From Galeopsis tetrahit (Eukaryota; Streptophyta; Magnoliopsida; Lamiales; Lamiaceae): DNA of 64,000 nucleotides. The notes under the pieces were generated by a model. That model was not told where the DNA came from. It was given only the letters and a program-made list of their open reading frames with translations, and searched no databases. Positions within the stretch are counted from its first letter, which is position 1, and the number at the start of each line of letters is the position of its first letter. Where the stretch lies: contig OY776119.1 in NCBI GenBank assembly GCA_963675135.1, forward strand, positions 1,612,001 through 1,676,000, read 5' to 3'. Both the position numbers and the translations under genes were made by a program. Shown here piece by piece: positions 37,149-46,745 of the stretch.

Positions 37149-37203
37149 TTTTGCATGATGTCTAGGAGGCCTAACAATAGCAAATGGAGAATCCAAGCTC
37201 CCT
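37149..37203 (-). pseudogene. Captured histone deacetylase exon fragment
   Basis: The minus strand reads GSLDSPFAIVRPPRHHAK, close to the class II (RPD3/HDA1) deacetylase active-site segment GFAIVRPPGHHAE, which contains the tandem catalytic histidines. The Gly before HH has become Arg. A splice-donor-like GTAGGT follows at the position where this exon ends in plant HDA genes, and stops occur upstream. No other HDAC exon was found, so this looks like a small exon captured by the Helitron in its own orientation. Confidence 0.55.
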
Positions 37204-39258
37204 CTTTATTTTCACTATGAATCTTTATAATCTGCAAAAATACATTTCTCATTTAGCATTGACAAATTTTAATAAAATAGTAGTTTTACCCATATTTTAA
37301 TGGGTTATTTATTTCAAATATGTTGATTAAGGATGCATGGAGTGTTCTGTATTATAGTCCTTAGATGAATATGAAACCTCTACACCAATCCTTACAAAAA
37401 TCAATTCTTCTAAAATATTATAAATTATAATGATTAATACAAAAAAACATAAGTTGAAGCTATCACTGAAGATAATTAGCATTAACTTAAAAATATTTAA
37501 TTCAATTCAATTTCTAAACAATGTCTCACAAATTTTAGAAAAAATGACGAATGTAATCCAATGGTAATAAAACGTTTTGAGAGGCAAGAAACACAACAGC
37601 AAATGATGGAAATCAAAGCATAAAATTAACCAGGAATGCTAAATTAACTTTTCTTATGATTTTATAGTGAAATCATTAACAAAATGCTAGCATAAGAAAG
37701 GATTAACATAATTTCAGATCAACAAACCCTTCATTTACACTCAGAGTCATAAGAATGTTTTCTTTCAATTTTGTTGTTCAGAAAATGTGGTTAGCCAAAT
37801 ATTGTTAGCCTAAACCTAAATAAATTACCTATGTACCGTGTTCAGAATACAAAATGAAAAACTATGAAAATGTAGAATAAAATTTAAATTTTTAGCATTA
37901 AAAAATATAATATTATCTCGCAGGATAGTCGAGGGCACCCCAAATTTTTTGTATTATCGTGACCTTGTAATATCCATGGAGCCTCTTATTGAAATGGGTA
38001 AATGAAATCAAAACCCCTTTCATATTTTTTTCATTATTTGACGTGATGAAAAGAACAATTAACTAAGAAATAATATATACTTTACCATTATAATCTGATT
38101 CAAAATTTCATTCAATTGACAATTTATTTATCAAATGGATAAAACATAAAAAAATGATATATAAAATTAACAAAATTCATCTTCAAGATAAAAAGACAAA
38201 TTGCATTGGTCGAAAAGTGGAAGTTATCACTTATCAATCTTACTTTCGCTAGCCAAAATTTGATACAATCCCCTAAACTAAATTTAATAGTCAATCTCAA
38301 TTACATCTCCTACAAATTTCACATTAGATGGGTACTTGATTGTCAGCCCTATTTTCCAGAACATAGAACCATGCCACCATCGTTGTAAACAATATTGCCC
38401 TTATACATGTCCTCTCATTTCACCTACCATGAGATAAAACATGAAAATTCTTATATCATATAAAACGAAATGTGTTACATGTAAATAACAAAATAAAAGC
38501 ACTCAAAGATAAATGAGATAATCAACAATTAACGATTAATTGAATAGAAAGAAATGGAAAAGTAAAACTCTAATTACCTTGATATTAAGATGGGCAATTC
38601 TTACGGTAGTCACATTTTACAAAGTGACTACATAGTCATTTTGTCGAATCGCGCCACGTGGCGTCGTAATGACCTGCTACCTGTTATACAGGTTTAAGTT
38701 ATTTTTATCCTTTTTTAAATTGTATTTTGTTATTTATTATATTACCCTTCTTTTATTTAAATTATTTTTAAGAAAGTTTAATTTATAAAAAATAATAAAA
38801 TTATTATCCTGCCCTTTTAATATAAATATTATAATTTTAAATTTTAAAAAGGAAATAAACAAATTCCAAAATAATACATTACTTTCTTCTCCAGCCACAT
38901 CGAGTTTTGTTTTTCTTAGACCTGAAATTGAAATTATGATTCTTTTCTCCCAACTCCATTGTTCATAAATTGAGAATGAATTGGAATCATTTATTTCTCC
39001 CCCAATTCCAACGTTCATAAGTTGCAAAGTGAATCCGATTATCGAAGTAATAATGTGTTTATCTCACTGTTGGTGATTCCTCACTCAATTCCCGATTTTC
39101 GCCGACGGTCGCTGACTCTAAGAAGTCGGATGGAGAACTGATGATAGCAGACGTAGCGGCTGGCAGTGGAGGCTGATGATAGCAGACGCAGATGGTAGGT
39201 CACTAAGGCGAGAAAAAAACCTATGAATTGAAAACGCATTAAATAGCTATGTTCTAAT

Positions 39259-40658
39259 TGTAGACACCTAAATTTTAAATTCCTTTGGACCTCTAAAGTC
39301 CAGTAAATCAAGACGGGCCTCTAAAGTCCAGTAAATCAAGACGGGCCTCTAAAGTCCACCAATAAACGAAGACGGGCCTCTAAAGTCCGATAAATGAAGA
39401 CGGACCTCTAAAGTCCGATAAATGAAGACGGGCCTCTAAAGTCCTATAAATGAAGATGGGCCTCTAAAGTCCAACAAACCAAATCAAGCCCAAATAGGGT
39501 ATTCTTAGCCCATCAAGTAATTCAAAATTTGAATTAAGGCCTAACCACTTGCACAAATATCTCATTGGCCCATAAAAAACCCTAGGTTCTACACCTATAA
39601 ATAGAGACCTCATTTCATTCATTTTATCATCAACAAAATTAGAAGCATTCAAGGCTCTAAAATTCTCTGCAGAGATTTTAGAGTGTTCTTCAACAAGCGG
39701 AGGAGCTTCAAAGGCGTTCTTCGTGCAAAGGGGGGTGAAGCAGCGTTCGAGTGGAGATCAAGGTGCTAAGCCCCTTTGATTCGGCGTTCTTCGTGCAAAG
39801 CGACGAGAAGCAGCGTTCGAGTGGAGATCAAGGTGCTAAGCCCCTTTGATTCGGCGTTTCTTCAAGGCGTTCTTCGTGCAAAGCGGCGAGAAGCAGCGTT
39901 CGAGTGGAGATCAAGGCGCTAAGCCCCTTCGATTCGGCGTTTCAAAGGCGTTCTTCGTGCAAAGCGGAAAGAAGCAGCGTTCGAGTGGAGATCAAGGTGC
40001 TAAGCCCCTTCGATTCGGCGTTCTTCAAGGCGTTCTTCGTGCAAAGCGGCGAGAAGCAGCGTTCGAGTGGAGATCAAGGTGCTAAGCCTCTTCGATTCGG
40101 CGTTTCTTCAAGGAGGAGGTGTTTCGTGGATCTTCAACGACGTTCGTCCCGGAAAAGTCCCGATAAGTCCCGGATAAGTCCCGATAAGTCCCGAATAAGT
40201 CCTGGAAAAGTCCCAATAAGTCCTGGAAAAGTCCCAATAAGTCTCAAAAGGTCCCGAAAAGGTCCCGAAAAGTCCCGGATAACCCGAAAGGTCCCGTAAA
40301 TCGACGTTTAAATCCAAAATACGGCGTCAAGCCCTTGGATTAACGTTACAAAGTCCCAAGTTTAAGAACGATCTTCAACGACGTTCGTCCTAAAAGTCCC
40401 TAAATTCAACGTTTGATCCAAAATACGGCGCCAAGCCTTTGGATTAACGTTATAAAATCTCAAATTCAAGATCGAAGAGGATTCGACTGCGGATCCAACT
40501 CCAAAAGCTCAAGAAATTCAAGTGAAGTTCAAGAAGAGAGAATCAGAGGAGCAAATTAGAGATTATAACCCGCAATATTCATCGGTTTAATCCGAAATTA
40601 AATAAAATTGTTTCGCATTTTCGCGTTTTTATATTTAATTCACGAATTTGTGTTTACA
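39259..40658 (+). repeat. 5' LTR of the Gypsy element, with two kinds of tandem repeat
   Basis: The first 220 bp hold six to seven units of about 27 bp around GACGGGCCTCTAAAGTCC. A TATA box (CTATAAATAG) is near 39595. From 39690 to 40110 a unit of about 75 bp (GCGTTCTTCGTGCAAAGCGG ... GATTCGGCGTT) repeats about six times, then short AAGTCCCGATAAGTCCCGGA units follow (40150-40290). The 3' copy has the same architecture. Confidence 0.9.
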
Positions 40659-40661
40659 AAT

Positions 40662-40680
40662 TGGCACGCCCGGTGGGACA
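40662..40680 (+). other. Primer-binding site of the Gypsy element
   Basis: TGGCACGCCCGGTGGGACA lies three bases after the 5' LTR. This motif is a common primer-binding site of plant Gypsy-type elements. Confidence 0.75.
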
Positions 40681-40726
40681 ATCTCTACCTCTCATCTCTA
40701 CTCTTCAAGCAAATCAAGTCACGACG

Positions 40727-42214
40727 ATGGCGTCAATCAAGATTAAGATCAAGAGAGGCGTTGCATCTGGATCAACTAGCGTCGACTTTGAAGACGTGAA
40801 CGTAATCACAAGAAGTATGTCAAGGAGCTCCAAGTCATCCGCTGCTTCAAAGAAGAATATTGCAGAGGATCCACCACCCAACACTGTGAACGAGGAAAAC
40901 AATGCAACATGTTCTCCCACTCACTCCATGGCAAGCTCATCATTAGATTCAAGTGCAGCTTCAGCAATGGCGACAAATGCCACGACTGTTGAGGAGCAAT
41001 TGACAAGCTTGACTAGAGCCGTAGAAGGACTCACGAAACACGTCCATGAACAAGATGCCCGGATTGCTAAACTGATAAGCAATGCGGATAAAGGAAAGCA
41101 AGTCGAAGGGCATGATGCTGAGACGTCTGGTGAACGCCAGCCAATGGAAATTAACCCGACTCTTAAGGAGTTACAAGTCTCTCCCGATGGTTTGGTGCCT
41201 ATTGACCAGTTAAAAGAAATCATACTCGGAGCAATAAAGGATAAGTTCGAGGAAAATCCTAAGTCTTCCTTCACCTACAACAAGCCTTACACTAAGAGGA
41301 TTGACGGTTTGAAGATGCCAACTGGTTATCAACCTCCAAAGTTGCTGCAGTTCGATGGCAAGGGTAATCCAAAGCAGCATATTGCTCACTTCGTAGAGAC
41401 TTGCAACAATGCCGGCACTTACGGAGATCATTTGGTGAAGCAATTTTTGCGCTCTTTAAAGGGAAATGCATTCGATTGGTACATCGATTTGGAGGCCAGT
41501 TCGATAGAAAGTTGGGAGCAAATGGAACAAGAATTTCTCAATCGATTTTATAGCACTCGTAGAACGGTTAGCATGCTTGAATTGACGAACACTTGTCAAT
41601 CAAAGGAAGAGCCGGTGATCGATTACATAAATCGATGGAGAAATTTAAGTCTAAATTGCAAGGATAGATTAACTGAAGCTTCAGCTATCGAGATGTGCAT
41701 CCAAGGAATGCAGTGGGGTCTTCGATATATCCTTCAAGCAATTCGACCAAGATCATTCGAGGATTTGGCTACTAAGGCTCATGACATGGAGTTGAGCATG
41801 TCTACAAGTGGATTTGAAGGTCCGCTATATCAAGAGTGGGGGCAAAGGAAAATAAGTTTGAAAGAGTGGCAACAAAAGCAATATCCATTTCTGTACTCAG
41901 ATATCCCTGAAATATTCGATGACCTGATCAAGAATGATCTCATCGAACTGCCAGAAATGAAACGACCCGACGAGGCTGGGCGAACGGATGACCCAAAGTA
42001 TTGCAAGTACCATCGATTGGTAGGACATCCAATCCAAGATTGTTTTATACTTAAAGAGAAAATTATGCAGCTAGCCAAAGAAGGGAAGATCTTGCTAGAA
42101 GAAATTGAAACAACAACAAATCACATCACAATTGAAGACAGTCAAATGAAGGAAGTTTACGCAAATGGCGCCTACAAATTGATTTCTGAAGACGGCGTAT
42201 ACATTGCTCCATAA
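40727..42214 (+). CDS. gag: Gypsy-type Gag, 495 aa, intact
   Basis: ATG at 40727 opens an uninterrupted frame to TAA at 42214. The N-terminus is low complexity (Ser/Ala-rich), then comes a coiled-coil stretch (VEEQLTSLTRAVEGL) and the retrotransposon-gag domain at about residues 205-360 (FDGKGNPKQHIAHF, FDWYIDLEA, FLNRFYSTRRTVSMLEL). Near the C-terminus is a zinc-knuckle variant of form C-x2-H-x4-H-x4-C (CKYHRLVGHPIQDC). The protein would package element RNA in cytoplasmic particles. No protease, RT or integrase follows. The start was chosen because it is the first ATG after the primer site and follows the leader at usual distance. Confidence 0.9.
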   Translation: MASIKIKIKRGVASGSTSVDFEDVNVITRSMSRSSKSSAASKKNIAEDPPPNTVNEENNATCSPTHSMASSSLDSSAASAMATNATTVEEQLTSLTRAVEGLTKHVHEQDARIAKLISNADKGKQVEGHDAETSGERQPMEINPTLKELQVSPDGLVPIDQLKEIILGAIKDKFEENPKSSFTYNKPYTKRIDGLKMPTGYQPPKLLQFDGKGNPKQHIAHFVETCNNAGTYGDHLVKQFLRSLKGNAFDWYIDLEASSIESWEQMEQEFLNRFYSTRRTVSMLELTNTCQSKEEPVIDYINRWRNLSLNCKDRLTEASAIEMCIQGMQWGLRYILQAIRPRSFEDLATKAHDMELSMSTSGFEGPLYQEWGQRKISLKEWQQKQYPFLYSDIPEIFDDLIKNDLIELPEMKRPDEAGRTDDPKYCKYHRLVGHPIQDCFILKEKIMQLAKEGKILLEEIETTTNHITIEDSQMKEVYANGAYKLISEDGVYIAP

Positions 42215-42620
42215 ACGCACGAGCCTAAACTGTTTGTTGCTCCATAAACGCATGAGCCTAAACTGCTTGTTGCTCCATAAACGCATGAGCCTAAACTGCT
42301 TGTCGCTCCATAAACGCATGAGCCTAAACTGCTTGTCGCTCTAAAAACGCACGAGCCTAAACTGCTTTTTGCTCCATAAACGCATGAGTCTAAACTGCTT
42401 GTTGCTCCATAAACGCATGAGTCTAAACTGCTTGTTGCTCCAAGAACGCATGAGCCTAAACTGTTTGTCGCTCCATAAACGCACGAGCCTAAACTGCTTG
42501 TCGCTCCATAAACGCACGAGCCTAAACTGCTTGTCACTCCAAGAACGCACGAGCCTAAACTGCTTGTTACTCCATGATGCACGAGACTAAACTGCTTATT
42601 ACTCCTGGTCCGCATGAGTC
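42215..42620 (+). repeat. 33-bp tandem array after gag
   Basis: About twelve units of 33 bp, each with CATAAACGCATGAGCCTAAA then CTGCTTGTTGCTC, follow directly on the gag stop. The 33-bp length is 11 codons, and ATAAACG in the unit supplies a stop in the gag frame. Units vary by a few bases (AAGAACG, ACGAG), and the last ones degenerate. Function unknown; it may reflect slippage during reverse transcription. Confidence 0.85.
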
Positions 42621-42843
42621 TAAACTGTGTACGACGACCACCAAAGGTAAATACACGTGGTTAAACTGTTAACTTACCCCACTAAAGACGTTTTAAGTGG
42701 TTAAATAATTAAATTCCTACTTTGTCAAAAGTAGCTAAAGAATAGTCACTCCTGGCCCGCATGTGGGAAATCATTTGAAAGTAATTCGCAATTCGTCCAC
42801 ATCAAAGTCAAACGTTCTTGTGAACGAAATGCGAGGGGGCATT

Positions 42844-44246
42844 TGTAGACACCTAAATTTTAAATTCCTTTGGACCTCTAAAGTCCAGTAAATCAAGACG
42901 GGCCTCTAAAGTCCAGTAAATCAAGACGAGCCTCTAAAGTCCGGTAAATCAAGACGGGCCTCTAAAGTCCAATAAATTCAAGACGGACCTCTAAAGTCCA
43001 ATAAAGCAAGACGGGCCTCTAAAGTCCCATAAATGAAGATGGGCCTCTAAAGTCCAACAAACCAAATTGAGCCCAAATCAAATTGAGCCCAAATAGGGTA
43101 TTCTTAGCCCAAATCAAATTGAGCCCAAGTAATTCAAAATTCGAAATCCTAACTACTTGCACAAAAATCTCCAGGCCTACACCTATAAATAGAGGCCTCA
43201 TTTCATTCATTTTGAGAATCAAGAAATCAGAAGCATTCAAGACTCTAAAATTCTCTGCATAAATTTTAGAGTGTTCTTCAACAAGCGGAGGAGCTTCAAA
43301 GGCGTTCTTCGTGCAAAGGGGGGAGAAGCAGCGTTCGAGTGGAGATCAAGGTGCTAAGCCCCTTTGATTCGGCGTTCTTCGTGCAAAGCGACGAGAAGCA
43401 GCGTTCGAGTGGAGATCAAGGTGCTAAGCCCCTTTGATTCGGCGTTTCTTCAAGGCGTTCTTCGTGCAAAGCGGCGAGAAGCAGCGTTCGAGTGGAGATC
43501 AAGGCGCTAAGCCCCTTCGATTCGGCGTTTCAAAGGCGTTCTTCGTGCAAAGCGGAAAGAAGCAGCGTTCGAGTGGAGATCAAGGTGCTAAGCCCCTTCG
43601 ATTCGGCGTTCTTCAAGGCGTTCTTCGTGCAAAGCGGCGAGAAGCAGCGTTCGAGTGGAGATCAAGGTGCTAAGCCTCTTCGATTCGGCGTTTCTTCAAG
43701 GAGGAGGTGTTTCGTGGATCTTCAACGACGTTCGTCCCGGAAAAGTCCCGATAAGTCCCGGATAAGTCCCGATAAGTCCCGAATAAGTCCTGGAAAAGTC
43801 CCAATAAGTCCTGGAAAAGTCCCAATAAGTCTCAAAAGGTCCCGAAAAGGTCCCGAAAAGTCCCGGATAACCCGAAAGGTCCCGTAAATCGACGTTTAAA
43901 TCCAAAATACGGCGTCAAGCCCTTGGATTAACGTTACAAAGTCCCAAGTTTAAGAACGATCTTCAACGACGTTCGTCCTAAAAGTCCCTAAATTCAACGT
44001 TTGATCCAAAATACGGCGCCAAGCCTTTGGATTAACGTTATAAAATCTCAAATTCAAGATCGAAGAGGATTCGACTGCGGATCCAACTCCAAAAGCTCAA
44101 GAAATTCAAGTGAAGATCAAGAAGAGAGAATCAGAGGAGCAAATTAGAGATTATAACCCGCAATATTCATCGGTTTAATCCGAAATTAAATAAAATTGTT
44201 TCGCATTTTCGCGTTTTTATATTTAATTCACGAATTTGTGTTTACA
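42844..44246 (+). repeat. 3' LTR of the Gypsy element
   Basis: It starts TGTAGACACC at 42844 after a GAGGGGGC tract and ends TTTACA at 44246, followed by the CTAAT duplication. It matches 39259-40658, with most differences in the first 350 bp where the GGGCCTCTAAAGTCC units differ in number and spelling. Confidence 0.9.
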
Positions 44247-45461
44247 CTAATGAATTTAATTCCGTAAGTTTTAATTTGATTTTTTTTAATTAATTGATTT
44301 GATTTATTCTTTGTTATTACTTTTATTAATAACATAAGGGTAAATTTGTAATTTTAACATTACATATTTTAATTACACTAACAAAAATATAATAAATTAT
44401 TTTATTGTATAAGGATAAAAATGTAATTTTACAATAATATATTTTAATTAATTTAATTTAATAGAAAATACAAATTTATGACACGTTACGACAATACATA
44501 TCGTAAAATTTACAAAAGGTAATAGGTCATCAAATTTAAACATTTAGATTAGATTTTTAATGGCTTAGATTAATTGACTATGGTAGTCATTACGACACCT
44601 TACGACATCCTGACTACACGCATGTAGGAGGCCCCTATTAAGATTGGAAAGGAGACTAATGAGAGAATCACAATCATCAAAAGTTGAATGAATGAGAGGT
44701 AGGTGGAAAACAACTTATTTATAGGGGAGACCATCTCCAACCAAAAACAAATTATACTTTTTTTTCTTCTACAAAATGAGAAGATCAATGGTTAATTTTA
44801 AGATGAAAAACTCTGCGATTTTTTTAGAAGATGAAGAACATGGTGCATTAAGAATAAAATTAATGGATGCGCATAAATGATTGATTTTTTAGTGGAAGAT
44901 GAAGAACTCATACCCCAGACATCTACAACGGAAATTACTAACAAAGCAGTAAAAATATTATAAGCATAGCAATTGATGATACCAACTAAATTTTTGTATT
45001 GCTAACCTCGTGTTTTACGTGCATTTTGAGCATAGATTCCTTGCTTATACTTGCCACATTATAAGCATGTATCGAATCTAGCCCATCAAATATTCGAAGG
45101 GCATCAAATATCCGAAGGGCTTGGGCTAACCCCTTGAGACATATAACGAACTATGAGCTTTCTTTGAAAAGAAAGAAAAATTTGTTTCTAATTGAATCTA
45201 TAATAGAATGTTGCAGTACAACATAATAATAATTAATCGATTCTTGGACCGAATACCGTGGCATAAAAAAAAAAGTAAAACAAAATATGTATATACATAT
45301 AATTCCTGTTTGCTAACTTGAATTTTATATAACTTCATTATCTTCAAACAAACCTTCTTCATCCAAATGCTTGTCTTTTTTGTTCTGTTCTCATATTAAT
45401 TCATCTTAATTGCATTTTCAATGCACCGCGTCATCCAAGATTAATCTTTCGAGTCTCGACC

Positions 45462-45614
45462 ATGCTGTCCTCCCTTCTTCGCCGCCTCTTGTCGGCGTCC
45501 ACCACCACCTTACAGCCGTTCGGTCGCACCTCCGCCTTAGCGCCCGATCTCAGCGACATACCTCACATATATATACACAATTCACAAATTTATAAAAATC
45601 TTGGCACTCAATAA
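45462..45614 (+). CDS. Short ORF with mitochondrial-presequence-like N-terminus (inside Helitron)
   Basis: Fifty codons start MLSSLLRRLLSASTTTLQPF. The Arg/Leu/Ser-rich, acid-free N-terminus is typical of plant mitochondrial targeting peptides. GC-rich coding-like composition lasts only to about 45560 and then dissolves into AT-rich sequence, and a TATA-like TATATAAC lies upstream near 45331. I infer a promoter and first exon captured from a host gene, running opposite to the Helitron. The parent gene is not recognisable. Confidence 0.4.
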   Translation: MLSSLLRRLLSASTTTLQPFGRTSALAPDLSDIPHIYIHNSQIYKNLGTQ

Positions 45615-46273
45615 TTAGATTATATATCTGTTACTCTGTTAGTTTTCGATGGTCTTCACTGGGGTTGGAGCCTCTCATCTAACCTTTTCTTAGCTTCTCT
45701 GGCCTCTGCACCAAGGCTACTCTCATTACACAATGCGTTCCTCTACTGTTTTTTCATTATTTTCAAAACACATTAATATTCAATTCTTTTTTATATATAT
45801 ATTAATTCTCTAATAGATATCTTTACATATAAATATAAGAGCACATTATATAGTGCAACTGTGCAAGAACCGCACGAAAAATTAACGGAGCGTACGTGCA
45901 AGCATATGATGCTCTCAAAATATCGGCAACCAAAAGAGATGATGTCGCTATTCATCAATTCGTAAACGCACCAGAGATACATCCGATTGCCTGTTACTCC
46001 TACTTTTACAGCCAAATGAATTCAGAAAATTAAAAATATAATGAATTTTTTATTTAATCCAAATTCTCTGTTGAGAGAGAAACAAAGCTGCATAGTTGCA
46101 CTGGTCATGGCTGCTTGCATATAAACATAAGGAAGAGAAACAGTCCACACATAGAAAAGAAACTGACGTTTTGAAGTTAAATATGTCTATAGACTTTTCA
46201 TTTTTAGATTGAAGAGGGTAAATAAATAAAAGAAACGGTTGTTTTGAAGTTAAATATGCCCATGGATTTTTCA

Positions 46274-46687
46274 GTTTCAGAATAAAGAGGGTAGATAAAT
46301 ACTCAAATTGACACGTGGCAGATGGAAAAGACATCTAAAATGTACACGTGTCGAATTTTGGAGAGTTCTCGTCCTCCTTTTATATATAGTTTCAGAATAA
46401 AGAGGGTAAATAAATACTCAAATTGACACGTGGCAGATGGAAAAGACATCTAAAATGTACACGTGTCGAATTTTGGAGAGTTCTCGTCCTCCTTTTATAT
46501 ATAAAGAAAGACATCTAAAATGTACACGTGTCGAATTTTGGAGAGTTCTCGTCCTCCTTTTATATATAGTTTCAGAATAAAGAGGGTAAATAAATACTCA
46601 AATTGACACGTGGCAGATGGAAAAGACATCTAAAATGTACACATGTCGAATTTTGGAGAGTTCTCGTCCTCCTTTTATATATAAAGA
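46274..46687. repeat. Tandem copies of the Helitron 5' terminus with G-box and TATA motifs
   Basis: A unit of about 115 bp begins at 46274, 46389 and 46569, with a shortened copy at 46503-46568. Each full unit holds GACACGTGGCA, ACACGTGTCG and CCTCCTTTTATATATA. Read on the minus strand, the unit boundary repeats the Helitron start TC-TTTATATATAAAAGG. On the plus strand the G-box (ABRE-like) and TATA spacing looks like a core promoter pointing at F-box copy C, about 250 bp away. Confidence 0.75.
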
Positions 46688-46745
46688 TTGTGATGCATTA
46701 TGCAATTTAATTTGGTGCTGTTTCAATGAAATTAAATTGTGTGTT

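Larger units (their letters stand above)
39254..44251 (+). mobile_element. Gag-only Gypsy-type LTR retrotransposon with TSD CTAAT
   Basis: 5-bp direct repeats CTAAT (39254-39258 and 44247-44251) flank two LTRs of 1400 and 1403 bp that begin TGTAGACACC and end TTTACA. The primer site TGGCACGCCCGGTGGGACA follows the 5' LTR and GCGAGGGGGCATT precedes the 3' LTR. The 2.2-kb interior encodes only gag, so mobility would need pol from a related element. The LTRs are nearly identical over their last kilobase, indicating recent insertion. Confidence 0.95.
38592..44636. mobile_element. MULE-like DNA element carrying the Gypsy
   Basis: It is flanked by the 8-bp direct repeat ATTAAGAT (38584-38591 and 44637-44644). 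The ends are imperfect inverted repeats: GGGCAATTCTTACGGTAGTC on the left and GGGCCTCCTACATGCGTGTA (reverse strand) on the right. Without the Gypsy it is about 1.05 kb and AT-rich, and no transposase is present. The 8-bp duplication and long weak termini fit Mutator-like MITEs. Confidence 0.65.
36701..46687 (-). mobile_element. Helitron (~10 kb with nested elements)
   Basis: On the minus strand the element starts TCTTTATATATAAAAGGAGG at 46687 and ends at 36701 with the hairpin CCCGTGCATTGCACGGG (36712-36728) followed by CTAG. The hosts A at 36700 and T at 46688 are the expected A|T target, with no duplication. The intact paralogous site at 57763|57764 confirms both borders. No Rep/helicase is visible, so it is non-autonomous. 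It contains a histone-deacetylase-like scrap, a mitochondrial-presequence-like ORF and a MULE-like insertion (38592-44636); without the latter it is about 3.9 kb. Confidence 0.9.
36238..46745. mobile_element. Harbinger-type MITE split by the Helitron
   Basis: The left part (36238-36700) and the right part (46688-46745) together align in order with the continuous MITE at 57215-57986. Matching landmarks are ACAAATGAATAGTTTGT, AACACAACAAACAC and, across the break, TTAATATGTA then TTGTGATGCATTATGC. The left terminus is degraded and the right terminus is lost where the promoter of F-box copy C begins. Confidence 0.75.

Noticed and set aside
39846..40299. Overlapping frames in the Gypsy LTR, repeated at 43434-43887
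   Set aside because: They are translations of LTR tandem repeats, identical in both LTRs and in more than one frame.
42172..42615. Long reverse-strand frame with GSCVYGATSSL repeats
   Set aside because: It exists only because 33-bp units keep several frames open; there is no start context or domain.
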